The notes beneath the pieces were generated by a model. The model was not told the origin of the DNA, did not search any database, and worked only from the letters and a program-made list of their open reading frames with translations. A stretch of 64,000 bases of DNA from Saturnia japonica (lineage: Eukaryota; Arthropoda; Insecta; Lepidoptera; Saturniidae), in NCBI GenBank assembly GCA_033032175.1, contig CM065328.1:11718690-11782689 (forward strand). The letters run 5' to 3'. A program made the position numbers and the translations under genes. Below, piece after piece: positions 1 to 9,950 of this stretch. How positions within the stretch are numbered: the stretch's first letter is position 1; each line of letters begins with the position of its first letter.

Positions 1-201
1 AAGTGTATCTCTGCTTGCTGACCGGCCGAAGTGCAGTGTGTTGTGCCAAGGTCGCTGAGAAGGCTGTGGGTGAGAAGGCTGTGGGTGATGACCAGGAATG
101 CGCGTCCGCTGCATGCTGGTGGTCAGGATACCGGAAGTAGCCGTGGATGCTGGCTGGCTGTATGACTCGCCGCTTGAATGCTTGAGGAAGTGATGATGAC
201 G
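1..201. other. Unassigned left edge with a 15-bp tandem duplication
   Basis: The segment is richer in G and C than the DNA to its right. It contains a perfect head-to-tail duplication of GAGAAGGCTGTGGGT (57-71 and 72-86) and the palindrome TGACGTCA near 200. It abuts the decayed mariner gene and may belong to whatever element truncated that gene. I recognise no coding content. Confidence 0.4.
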
Positions 202-1062
202 TCACGATGATGTAGCTTTTGCGAAGAAGGTTGCGCTGACGTTCATGCTCTGGGTCACCAGTGTAGATGAACTATTGCAAAGGGAGGATCCTCCGGCCAG
301 ACGGGTGTTATGTCTGGCGGGCAGCTGCCCAACGGTTGTAGTCGGGTTCTTGTATATATACTCAACGATTGAGTTAATTTCTATAGCGCAATGTAGGATA
401 GTAAGATGCGTCTTATGTGGCTCGATAGATGTCGCTACAACTGCTACTGGAAAAAGTTCGTCGACAAATTTTGTATTAACGCTCCGACCGCGAACAGCTT
501 TTGTGGGCAGCTCGTCTTCTTCAGACACCCACTGCGTGTATTGTTGCTTCGTAAGAGGATCGTAGCTGTATATCCAAGTTTCTTCAGTTGTTAGGATGTA
601 GGATACGTTTTGCGAAGTTACTCCTTCAAACTTTTCTAGCATAAAGCACCAATCAATACGACAGGATTTTTTCTCTTCGGTGATAGAATGAGGTATCCAT
701 CGCATAGCAAGCTTCTTAACTTTAAGGTGTTCATACAGTATGGTGGAAACTGTCTGTGATCCAATTTTCAGTTCAGCTTGAATATCTCGATCTGTAATGT
801 ATCAGATATTCTCCCGCAATATCCACTCTACCCTGATGACATTTTCATGAGTTACTCCAGTTGTAGGTTGGCTAGGTCTGGGGTCGTCGTTAAGGTTTTC
901 TCGACCACGTTTAAATTCACGAAACCTATAAATAACTATTGCTAACGTAGGAGCAGACTCCCCAAATGCACCATGTAAATTTTAATAAAATTCCTTGAAG
1001 GTAAACCCTCGTTTATAATCATAAAAAATCATAGCATGAAAAGATTCCCGCGAGACGTCCAT
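202..1062 (-). pseudogene. Decayed mariner-type (Tc1/mariner) transposase
   Basis: Reading leftwards from the ATG at 1062, the translation starts MDVSRESFHAMIFYDYKRGF, followed by the FKRGRENLNDDPRPSQP segment typical of the mariner N-terminal DNA-binding region. The later ETWIYSYDP block belongs to the catalytic core. Mariner transposases are about 345 residues and cut and paste DNA at TA sites using a DD34D triad. This copy has in-frame stops near 984 and 801. Its first catalytic aspartate appears replaced (TEETW where the family has DETW). Similarity fades below about 400, where unrelated sequence replaces the C-terminal half, so two of the three catalytic acids are missing. No terminal inverted repeats were found. 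The assignment rests on remembered family motifs; the gene is clearly dead. Confidence 0.75.
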
Positions 1063-1574
1063 TGTTGCAAAAACAAGAACAGTGACATATAATCTTTAAA
1101 ATACCTATTAAAAAAAAATTACACATATGTGGCCCATGTTTTTCACCAAAGAGATGTGTATTGAAATTAGCTATCATATCAAAATAGTTTCAAGAAAAAG
1201 GAGATTGTATTTATTGTACGGCTAATAATTTTCAGAACAACCTTATATGCAGTGTGACAATATTCAAACAATCGTAGTACCTACTTACTTTACAGAATTG
1301 TATTGTTTGTTACATACAATATGTAGTAGATAGTGAAGCTAGATTACTCCATAACAATTATTTGTACGGTCCTTGTCTATATTTGGAAGGTAAACAGCTT
1401 CCAGATAAGCTGAATTATACTCTGTTTTAGTGTTATTATGATCAACTATTGTGGAATTAACATCAATCTTAGATTAGACAGCTGTAGGTAAATTGTTTCA
1501 AACACTTTATATGTTTAAATACCCGTGAATTAATATCTATTCATTATTACAACTTTTGTCATTTTTTATTGTTA
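1063..1574. other. AT-rich spacer without recognised features
   Basis: Noncoding AT-rich DNA; no gene, RNA gene or repeat boundary was recognised. Confidence 0.5.
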
Positions 1575-1886
1575 TAGGTTTAGCGTTGCAGCCACAATCT
1601 CGCCTGATCTTAAGTGACGATGTGTCCTTAAGATGGTAGCACGCTAAACCTAGTGGAAGACTGTCTTTAAGTGCAGCTGCAGGGACACACCTAATGGTGT
1701 TTGGCGACAGATTAACAACTTAAACGTGGTAGATATTTAGGCGGGTATTAAGAAAGCCCTACCACAATACTATAGTTTCATCAAGATGTTTTCTTTCACC
1801 AGGCACTCAGACACAGTGCAGGGATTCGAACTCACGTCGATCGATGCGGAATCCGTACACGCTATCAACTGAGCCATTATTGCGTT
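1575..1886 (-). mobile_element. tRNA-derived SINE-like repeat (family 2), with head
   Basis: On the minus strand the right end carries an A-box-like TGGCTCAGTTGATAGCG (about 1860-1876) and a B box GAGTTCGAATCCC (1821-1833), the internal RNA polymerase III promoter layout of tRNA-derived SINEs. The body (about 1575-1790) recurs without the head at 34,695-34,905 in the same orientation and, inverted, near 27,070-27,240 and 48,600-48,735. It is not a working tRNA: the acceptor ends do not pair. The left boundary is approximate. Confidence 0.6.
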
Positions 1887-2751
1887 ATTATTATAAGTAA
1901 CTTATGACCACAGCAACCTTTTATGTTTTTCTGCAGTCCTCTTAAATTCGCGTTTATTAATGTTACTTGTGTTACCTTAAAACCTCGCGCTGTTAACAGA
2001 AATATTAAACCACAGCCGGGCGAACTTGTTTTAAGAATACCTATGTTGTCATTTCTTTTCCATATAAAACATAACTGTTTCTAGAGTAAAATTTGTGAAG
2101 AATAATAAACAATTATAATTCACTTCTACCAGAAAACTTCTAGACTCTCGGGTTTTAATTTTTTCACCCTGTAAACCCTTTAATTTCGTCCTTATTAATG
2201 TTACCTTAGTGCTTTTAAAACCTAATTTAAAGGGGAAACCCTATAATCAGGCAACAAATGCGTCGCAATAGTATTTTAAAACAATTCGAAAATCAACATT
2301 TTCACATTAGAGTACAAATTAGAATTAAGACATAAACATCAGAATTAAGAAGAATAATAAATCCAAATGTTTCGGCTTCGTGCAAAAATGTTCGCTTTAG
2401 GATTATTGCACCAACTGCCAATATTATATTTTATTTTTAATTATTCGTTTTTTTTTTTTTTTTCAAATATTCATGTCATTTTAGTTTACTAGTTATACTG
2501 TGTGATATAAATAAATAGTAACTATTTTAATATATGGCTTCATGGAACCAATTTTGATCTATGCTCGCAACTTTGTAACAAATAATGCAGTATTACGATA
2601 TAAACTTTATAAATTTATCGAACAAAATTTATAATACTTTTTCAACGAAATAATACGAATTTATCTATCGGTGCATTTTGAGATTTTTAAATAATATTAC
2701 ATGCCAGTATAAATGCTTGTCTACTAAAACCCATATAAAACTGTATTTTTA
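1887..2751. other. AT-rich spacer
   Basis: Noncoding, with a T17 run near 2448-2464. No gene or defined element was recognised. Confidence 0.45.
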
Positions 2752-2975
2752 CCGACTTCAACAAAGGGAGGTCACCTAATTCGAAAGTAATTTTTTTTAA
2801 TGGTTGTTATGCCATAAGTTATTTGTTTATGAACCGATTTGGATGTTTTGTTTGATAGAGAATACCTCAGAATAGGGCAACAATTTAATTTAATTGGCTT
2901 TGGACCTTTAACTTCGAAGATACACAAGAAGACCCTTCAAAATAATTAAAGTAGTTCTTTTTAAATTGTCTGTGA
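2752..2975 (+). repeat. Dispersed repeat 'T' (GTTTATGAACCGATTTGGAT family)
   Basis: It starts ACCGACTTCAACAAAGGGAGG and shares the blocks TTTATGAACCGATTTGGAT and TTGGACCTT..ACTTCGAAGA with 17,130-17,650, 39,840-40,020 and 41,338-41,562, all in the same orientation. It is noncoding. I believe it is a common lepidopteran interspersed repeat, but its class is not evident here. Confidence 0.6.
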
Positions 2976-3899
2976 TTTAAATTTTTGTAAATTACTATGG
3001 TCACTAATAAATTATTATTAGTGATTTTCCTTCATCATCAGCTGATAGTGTTATTAATTCAAACTATTGATATACCCGAATTCCCATAAATTTTGAGCAG
3101 CATAAGGGCTCGGGCAGAAGGCGCTGCGCAGCCGCCACGCTATGCTGTGTACACGGGTTAACGCCGCGCTGTCACCGCATGATTGCTATATGAGTGTACA
3201 TTTTTATGTAATACATTGCTAGCCATGAATATCACACATGTGGGCATAATGAACATTATAAATTTAACTAAAAAAGGAGGTGGTGTTTGCATAGTATATG
3301 TAAAGAAATGACTAAATAAAAGTAAGAAGTCAAATAGGCGCTTATGGGTTCATCCTATTTTGAAGCAAAGAGAACAACATGGTGGATTCCATAAGCTTTA
3401 TAAAGATCTACGAAAAGATTAGTATAAGTTTTGTGATTATCTTCGGATGAATATCAAAACATTCACAATTTATTAGATAATAAACCTATTACATATATGC
3501 AAACACTAACCTATTTTTAGTTAAACTGAACATGTTCATTATTCCTACACGTATAATTTTCGTGGCTACTAGCACTGTATTACATAGAAAGTTACAGTGT
3601 TAAAGCAAACATGCGGCGGCAGTGCGGCGGTGCTGCGACTGTGGCGCGGCTGGAGCGCGGCTGGGGCGCGGCGGCGCCGTCTACACGAACCCTACCGAGG
3701 TTTCGTACAGTCAATCATCCATTCAATGGCATCAGCCTAAGTCACTCGACATATCTAATGACTTTTGTCTGTATATCCATCATGTTCTGTCGGCTGACAC
3801 ATTATTTTTCTCAGACAATATTTATTAGAATTTTTCCTATCCATCTAAATTTTCCTCAAGCGACAATAGTTCCTATAACAAAATGGATAATTATGTAAG
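2976..3899. other. Noncoding DNA with two GC-rich islets
   Basis: Short GC-rich patches lie at about 3,095-3,180 and 3,611-3,700 in otherwise AT-rich DNA. The second is open in two frames (for example 3611-3898), but codon content changes abruptly once it leaves the islet and no domain is visible. I do not support a gene here. Confidence 0.4.
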
Positions 3900-4152
3900 T
3901 CTATACTTATATTATAAAGAGAAAAGATTCGATGTTTTGTATGTTTTTTTTTTGTTTGTAATGGATAAACTCTAAAAATACTGGACCGATTTTAAAAATT
4001 CTTTCACCAATATAAAGGGATATATTATAATTTTTTTGCTGTCATAAAGATGTCGATAGTTTCACACAAAGTATATAATATTGCCTACACGGGTGCATTG
4101 GCGAAGTTTGTCGTATAAAATTAACACGGATGGTACCGTGGGGCAGAGCTAG
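3900..4152 (+). mobile_element. Short non-autonomous Helitron
   Basis: The 5' end is TCTATACTTATATTATAAAG. The 3' end is CTAG (4149-4152) followed by T. Helitrons are rolling-circle transposons that begin with TC, end with CTRR and insert between A and T without a target duplication. Here the base before TC is G rather than A. At 253 bp it encodes nothing. Confidence 0.65.
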
Positions 4153-4840
4153 TAGTAAATAAAGCTAACTTGGACATAATTTAAAAATAACTTCTTCAAC
4201 TCGTTGAAGTATTGCATGTCATAAGTTTTAATAACATAAAACATTATAAACTTTACTACTATTTCAGCTAGGGGAATAAAAATTTTCACCGGAAGTGACC
4301 CGGAAGTGAAAACGACCGAGCGGGCTTAAGTGGGGGATTCTTTCGAAATAGTGTTACTGTTGTTAACTATACACATATCCACTACCTTTTGCATAAAATA
4401 TAAACAAAACATAAATTTCAATCAAATGTATTACAAAACTTTGGAAAACGATCCAAAAAATGCCTCCGTTTCAGTTGTATACGAAGGTGTTTATTAATTA
4501 TACAAAACGGCCTCCTCGGAAAACGGCCAAAGGCAAAAATCTCTGATTTCTGTATTACTCTTACCTTTACTGCCAGCCTATCACGTTTTATTGCAGCCTG
4601 AATACAAAAAGTCTGTCTAAGGGAAGGAATCTTAAATAATTTTCCCCAGACTCGAACATCTGTCGTTTGGGGTTGGTTTAATTTAAAGGGGATAAGTGAT
4701 TTTGCTGTCGAAACTAAGAATTTCTCATACACACAACACTATTCTCTTTTTTACCAATAGATTTGTGAAATGACTGACAAAGATTGTAAATTGTCTTCCA
4801 TTAACTTACAAATAAATTTTATCTGTTTTAATTTTGTTGT
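4153..4840. other. Spacer with an unsupported 104-codon open frame
   Basis: A minus-strand open frame at 4418-4732 shows no domain, no repeat in the window and no recognisable relatives. It may be a remnant of something older. The rest is AT-rich. Confidence 0.35.
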
Positions 4841-5395
4841 TCCGGGTAATCTACAAAACGGTTAGACCGATTTTGATGGGACTTTCACTTGCAGACAGCT
4901 GATGTTATAAGAAGTAACTTAGGCTACATTTATATTAGAAAAATAATTAGGGTTCCGCGTAAATAATAATTACTCTGTTCATCCACAATTCTGCTAATGA
5001 CACATGACTAGAATACTTTCCTGATTATTCTTGTAATCTGCAAACAGTCCTAACAAGAAAGCGGCTCCTTTTTTAAAATAGTCCAGATTGTTTTGTAGCA
5101 ACTTAAAATGCATATCCCTAGTTATTATTTAAAATCCATTTCACTTTTGTACAAATAACCATACTAAATCATATAAAATGCCGCCAAAAGTACATAATAT
5201 AGGGTCAAATAACAAAATAAAATGTATTAATGTTCAAAAACTACTCTATAGATTTTGAAGGTTTTTTTTTGTTATATTGTTTAGATACTTGGTCCAAATT
5301 TCATTCAATAAAAAAATATTAAAGTTTTAAGAAACTACGATTTTTATAAGGACTACGTGTTCCTATGTTGCCCACGCAAGTGGAGCCGCGGGCAC
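4841..5395 (+). repeat. Cluster of Helitron-like and LINE-flank fragments
   Basis: Positions 4841-5013 match the TTCCGGGTAATC..ACTTTCACT..AGGGTTCCG block of the Helitron family at 34,105. Positions 5,050-5,240 match, in diverged form, the repeat flanking the Jockey locus (AAAATGCCGCCAAAAGTAC..TAGGGTCAAAT). Positions about 5,360-5,395 look like a Helitron 3' end (CCGCGGGCACAGATAGT). Confidence 0.5.
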
Positions 5396-5932
5396 AGATA
5401 GTCATGAATAAAAACAAATTGTAGAATTTTATTCTCAGTTCTCCTGTCGCTTACGTAGTATTTTTACGACAAAATGATAGGAGGGCACGTCCCCTGGGCA
5501 CGACGTCGCTTACCTGGGCCAAATCCCAGGCCGTTTCGACCCCTACTTGTAACGTTTGCTCCACTGGAATAGGGTTAACCGTTTCCCCTTTGACACACAA
5601 ATGGACAGGACTTTTTACTTGTGTTTACTTTTAGCCATTACGGCTATGAAGTACACCATGAAAGGGATCTCTAGAATTCCGTTGTAATTGTTTGCATTAC
5701 TTTCTTAAATGATGGACGGTTGATTAGCATTAATTCTCTATTTGCAATGAAGATAGGCTTCTTATGAGTGAATGTACAACCTCAGTTATAAATGTCGTGA
5801 AGAAGACCGTGATTATGTAATATTCTTTATTGGACAAAAAAGTACAAATGGAAACTTAACACTAAAAAGCATTCTCTACCAGATTCCCTGGAAGTCCGAA
5901 TAAGAGAAAGGTTGCAAAAGGTGTGCATAATA
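5396..5932. other. Unassigned spacer
   Basis: It contains a moderately GC-rich patch (5,480-5,610) and no recognised gene. Confidence 0.35.
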
Positions 5933-6364
5933 TTAATTAAAAAAAAGAAGAAAATCTAGCAATATACTCAACTGCTCCAATAAAAACTTACGTAGCGAAT
6001 ACTTGAAGGAATCCCGAGAGTTGGCCAGTTGGATATTGACAGGAAGCGAATTCCACATTCGTGTTGCTGTTACGGCGAAGGATTGGTCGTGGAAACTAGT
6101 GTGATGACTTGTTATACTGAGAATTAAAGAATCAGAAGATCTTAGCTTCCAGCAGCAGCAGCTTCCATTGGCTATGATACTTAAATAAGATAGATCGGGG
6201 AGATTTTGGCAGGATCCTGAAGTGACATGTTGTGTTTTTATTTTTAATTCATTAGCTTGTGTTTTTGACCCTATATTATGTAATATTGGTGGTGTTTTGC
6301 GTGATATAGTTTGGTTTTTGTGCATAAGTTGAACTGGATTATAAAATAAGCTGATAGCATTCAT
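5933..6364 (-). pseudogene. C-terminal remnant of an older LINE reverse transcriptase ORF
   Basis: The minus-strand frame contains SFAVTATRMWNSLPVNIQ followed by SFKYSLRKFLL, the conserved tail of many insect LINE ORF2 proteins (positions about 5,945-6,110). Nothing upstream encodes the reverse transcriptase, so it is a fragment. The adjoining segment 6,120-6,482 is the left host flank of the Jockey insertion and recurs at 11,723-12,082. Fragments of the same older repeat lie at 24,690-24,929, 25,595-25,690 and 41,640-41,990. Confidence 0.6.
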
Positions 6365-6469
6365 TCTGATATCCTACAAAGTTCTAACAAGGGAGCCACC
6401 ATCTTGTTAGGATAATGAATCGTTGTCAGCACTAAATAAAACTTCACTCTGTTGTTGAAACTGAATAGA

Positions 6470-6479
6470 CACACATTAT

Positions 6480-6482
<3 letters not shown>
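6470..6482. repeat. Left target-site duplication of the full-length Jockey insertion
   Basis: CACACATTATTGA directly precedes the poly(T) tract and is repeated exactly at 16,718-16,730, directly after the element's 5' end. These two copies mark one original insertion. Confidence 0.85.
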
Positions 6483-6554
<72 letters not shown>

Positions 6555-6775
6555 CTGACTACACTGTTAGCCTTAGGGGCCCTAAAGCCGCTGCGGCTTT
6601 TACAGCTTCACCGGACTTGGGGGCGAGCGCAGAGGGCACTCAGCCGCGAAAGTTTTGTGGACGACTCGCACGAGGGTGCCAAAGTGGCCGGACCTCGGCT
6701 CGGGCGGTCGTCGCGTTCGCAAATAGGTCGCGATCTATTCGAATCCCTACACCTACGATTCGAGCTAACTAAATA

Positions 6776-6833
6776 TACACATAGGCACGTTCCCTTCCTC
6801 CTGGGAGGAAGGAAGGAACCGTGCGTATGTGTA
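6776..6833 (-). promoter_or_regulatory. Conserved long hairpin in the Jockey 3' UTR
   Basis: The arms TACACATA-GCACG and CGTGC-TATGTGTA, then CCTTCCTCC and GGAGGAAGG, form an imperfect stem of about 25 base pairs with a 3-nt and a 1-nt bulge and one mismatch. The hairpin recurs in every 3' end of the family in the window. In the diverged plus-strand copy at 48,781 the pairing is kept with a compensatory change. By analogy with other LINEs it may be the RNA signal recognised by the reverse transcriptase; that role is inference. Confidence 0.6.
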
Positions 6834-7055
6834 TTCAATAATCGGAATGTTTCTACACTAACTAGCGCTAACTAACTAGCGTAAAAAAAGAAAAAAAAAG
6901 GTCCCTCACAGAACCTATGTACCTGTGTGGTGTGCACGTGTGTATGTTCATACGTGTGTAGTGTTGTATGTAGGTAGCTAAGTGATGCACGTACAGTGTC
7001 ACTTGTATCGCGCGGGCGGTTGCCTGACCCAAGGGTTTCACACCGAGGAACGGAC

Positions 7056-9950
7056 CTAGGCTTGGGTTACCGCTAGAGAGGGTGGACGTGACGGGTGTGC
7101 TGGAGCGAAATTGACCGCCCGCCCTCTGCGGAGAGAACGGTGGTTACGCGGGCGTGGGCGCTGGCACGCTCTGTTTGGAGAGACGGATGTGTAATATTTA
7201 TTCGAATTTTCGATGTGATCGTCGGGATCAATAAAAATATTGCGCGGCCGGCGTTTGCACCGGATGTCCGTGGGTGCCGGAACATAAGTGGCGGCTGTTT
7301 TTATTAACGGATTCGCGTGGTTCGACGCGGTGTCGAAATACGAACGGGAGAGCTGTTTAACGTAGGCATGTATCGAAGGAAGCTCCATATCTCTATGGAG
7401 ATCTACGCTTCGAACATACCACGGGGCCCCGGTGAGACGATAGAGGAACCTATTCTGTATCGATTGTAACCGTTTGAAACTCGACTCGGACATATGTGCG
7501 AACACGGCGCAACTGTATGTCAAAATTGGTCGAATACACGTCTTGTAGAGCGTGAGCTTATGTCGCGTGGACATTTTACTCACCGAACACAACAGAGGAT
7601 GCAACCGGCCCAGGACCCACGCGGCCCTGTTCCTAACCTTACGGATGTGGGGTCTAAAAGAGAGCCTACTATCTAGGGTTACCCCTAGATATTTGGTCTC
7701 TCTTACATACGGAATCGGATTATCGTAGAGCTTAACAGGTTTAAGCTTCCACGGTATCTGTGACGAATCCGCATCGAAGAGCATCGCGGCGCTCTTCGAG
7801 GGATTAACGGCTATACGCCACTCGTTAAACCACTTCCCGAGAGTGGTCACGGAGCGTTGGACTTTGTGTCTGAGGTGGGATCTATTCCTATCTGAGGCAT
7901 ATAAGACTGTATCGTCAGCGTATAGCCCTACCTCGACCTCCGGGAGTCGAGGTAGGTCACTGACGTACAGGTTAAATAGGCTAGGAGCCAGGATCGAACC
8001 TTGGGGAACGCCTGAGCGTATTGGACGGGGCGTGGACAATTCACCTTCCACTCTATAGCGAAAGGTGCGATCTGTTAGATAGTCGCGAATTATTTTAATT
8101 AGCCTATCGGGGACTTCAAAGTGATACAACTTGTAGATCAATCCCTCGTGCCAGACCTTATCGAAGGCCTTGGCAACGTCGAAAAAGACCGCAAGTGTAC
8201 GGCGGGGTTTATATAATTCAGCAAAATTAAATGCAACGTGCTCCGTGAGGCGGTGCACTTGATGAGTGCAAGAATATCTAGCACGGAAACCGAATTGCTC
8301 AGGCGGATAGAGGTCTTTCTCCTCTATTACTGACTTGAGACGGTTCAGAAGGATCCGCTCGTACATTTTCCCTAAAGTATTTAGGAGACTGATCGGGCGA
8401 TAGCTGTCGGGAAGCGACGCGCTCTTGCCGGGCTTACGGATACCTATGACTATTGCCTTTTTCCAGGCGGCTGGAAAATGGCAGTGGACTATGGCTACAT
8501 TGAAGATGCAGACCAATAGAGCTATGAGGCGATCAGGAAGAAGTCTAAGTACTTCATTCCTGATCCCGTCGGGACCTGGTGCTTTTCTGAGCTTAAGGCT
8601 TTTTATAATGGAAAGAACCTCCTCAGACGTGACTGGGGACAGGGAGGCTGTCGCGGGGAGCTTATCCAGCTCCCGCACGCATCCATCGATACCCTCGACC
8701 CGGTCGGTATTTGCATCGACACTGTTCGGAGAGCACTGGCTCTCCAAACAAGTGGCGAGGCACTCCGCCTTGTCGCTGCTATCGAAGGCGAGCGGTATAC
8801 CGGGACCCCTCTCGAGGGGGGGCATAAGATAAGAAGCCTCTATTTTGAGGCTGCGAGCTAGTTTCCAGTAAGCCAGATGCGACGGCCTTAGCCCTTCGAC
8901 GAGGGCGTCCCATCTGTGACTCCTGAGTTCTAATATGCGGGCTCTAACCGCTCTCTGAAGCGCGCGTAAGCGTGCGCGGTTTTCCTCGGTCGGATAGTGG
9001 TCGTGCGCACGAGTCGCCGCGTTCTTTTCCGTCAACAACGCCCGCACGTCGGCAGGGAGTACGAAGTGGCGATCGCTCGCCTCTTCGACCTCTCTCGAGG
9101 CCTCTCCGATGCCGACCTGCAGGTGGTCGACCAGGGAATCGATCGCGAGATCTACATCCGCAACGGACCCCAATACGTCCGGGATCCTATCTAAGCTGGA
9201 CGAGGACGGCCTGTCCGCAAGATAATGTTTTAGCTTGGCATAGTCAACCACTTGGACCGAAGGAGGGCTAGAGTCGTCTGGTTGACCTAGCTGCATGATG
9301 ACCGGACGGTGGTCGGAGTCGAGCTCGTGTACGACCCGAATGAGTCGTAACCGAAGCGCGATACCTTTAATGAGAGCTACATCAAGCACTGTCGGCATAC
9401 AGTTGTCTTGAAAGTGGGTGGGAGTGGGTGGCGCTATGACATCAAAGTTTAGCACGTTCGTTAGCTCTTCGAGTTTAACCCCATTACTGGAGTCTCTCCA
9501 ATTGCCAAACGAAGTGTGTCCACAATTGAGGTCACCCGCTATAATGACCGATTCACCGAGCGAAAGTAGCTTTTCTAGGTCAGACCTGAGAGGCTCTTTC
9601 CTCGGCGAGAGATAAACTGAAACTAACGTTATGGACGGGTGGTCGGTCATTCCTAGTCTACACACGGATACTTCCATATTGGTAAGTATCGGAGGATCTA
9701 CCGGCGTACAATATAACGATCGTTTGTAATAAATGAGAGTGCCGCCCCCGCGGCCGGCCCGGTCATTTCTTACAATATTGTAGTTCGCGATTTTCGGATC
9801 ACGTTTAGCACGCTTTAAGAGCGTCTCCTGCACTAAAAGAACATCTACTTGGTGATCTTTAAGAAAGGTCGCGACGAGATCACGCTGCGGTAGTAGGCTT
9901 CGCGCGTTAAAAAAAGAAAGATTTAACGCTTTCGGCTTAAACTTTGCCAT
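7056..9950 (-). CDS. Jockey ORF2: endonuclease / reverse transcriptase, intact
   Basis: This 964-residue protein nicks target DNA and copies the element RNA into the nick. The apurinic-type endonuclease spans about residues 9-220: N15, E42 (VQET), D140 and N142 (GDLN) and S212-D213-H214 are all visible. The reverse transcriptase spans about 440-740: SYRPISLLNTLGK, the catalytic D591 in FFDVAKAFD, GVPQGSILAPSLF, and Y677-A-D-D680. The C-terminal region has no zinc knuckle or RNase H that I can see, as expected for Jockey. The ATG overlaps the end of ORF1 by 14 nt (ATGGCAAAGTTTAA), suggesting coupled translation. No stop or frameshift is present, so the protein could be functional, but its own ORF1 is interrupted and the element's 5' end lies elsewhere. 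Confidence 0.93.
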   Translation of the reverse strand: MAKFKPKALNLSFFNARSLLPQRDLVATFLKDHQVDVLLVQETLLKRAKRDPKIANYNIVRNDRAGRGGGTLIYYKRSLYCTPVDPPILTNMEVSVCRLGMTDHPSITLVSVYLSPRKEPLRSDLEKLLSLGESVIIAGDLNCGHTSFGNWRDSSNGVKLEELTNVLNFDVIAPPTPTHFQDNCMPTVLDVALIKGIALRLRLIRVVHELDSDHRPVIMQLGQPDDSSPPSVQVVDYAKLKHYLADRPSSSSLDRIPDVLGSVADVDLAIDSLVDHLQVGIGEASREVEEASDRHFVLPADVRALLTEKNAATRAHDHYPTEENRARLRALQRAVRARILELRSHRWDALVEGLRPSHLAYWKLARSLKIEASYLMPPLERGPGIPLAFDSSDKAECLATCLESQCSPNSVDANTDRVEGIDGCVRELDKLPATASLSPVTSEEVLSIIKSLKLRKAPGPDGIRNEVLRLLPDRLIALLVCIFNVAIVHCHFPAAWKKAIVIGIRKPGKSASLPDSYRPISLLNTLGKMYERILLNRLKSVIEEKDLYPPEQFGFRARYSCTHQVHRLTEHVAFNFAELYKPRRTLAVFFDVAKAFDKVWHEGLIYKLYHFEVPDRLIKIIRDYLTDRTFRYRVEGELSTPRPIRSGVPQGSILAPSLFNLYVSDLPRLPEVEVGLYADDTVLYASDRNRSHLRHKVQRSVTTLGKWFNEWRIAVNPSKSAAMLFDADSSQIPWKLKPVKLYDNPIPYVRETKYLGVTLDSRLSFRPHIRKVRNRAAWVLGRLHPLLCSVSKMSTRHKLTLYKTCIRPILTYSCAVFAHMSESSFKRLQSIQNRFLYRLTGAPWYVRSVDLHRDMELPSIHAYVKQLSRSYFDTASNHANPLIKTAATYVPAPTDIRCKRRPRNIFIDPDDHIENSNKYYTSVSPNRACQRPRPRNHRSLRRGRAVNFAPAHPSRPPSLAVTQA

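Noticed and set aside
3611..3898. Overlapping open frames in a GC-rich islet
   Set aside because: Coding-like composition is limited to the first 90 bp. No domain, start context or conserved pattern; probably chance within a GC-rich patch.
4418..4732. 104-codon minus-strand open frame
   Set aside because: No recognisable domain and no second copy in the window; not strong enough for a gene.
6555..6600. TTAGGG-like words near the Jockey 3' end as telomere-targeting signal
   Set aside because: They form a short palindrome (TTAGGG-G-CCCTAA) in the 3' UTR and are not in a TTAGG array; the insertion sites seen here are not telomeric.
6452..6772. Poly-phenylalanine open frames at 6452 and 52,675
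   Set aside because: These are the poly(A) tails of Jockey copies read on the wrong strand, continued into the 3' UTR.
8425..8832. Many plus-strand open frames over the Jockey ORFs (also at 10,073, 11,131, 14,344, 43,748, 45,174, 56,294)
   Set aside because: They are antisense or shifted shadows of GC-rich ORF1 and ORF2; the minus-strand frames carry all the domains.
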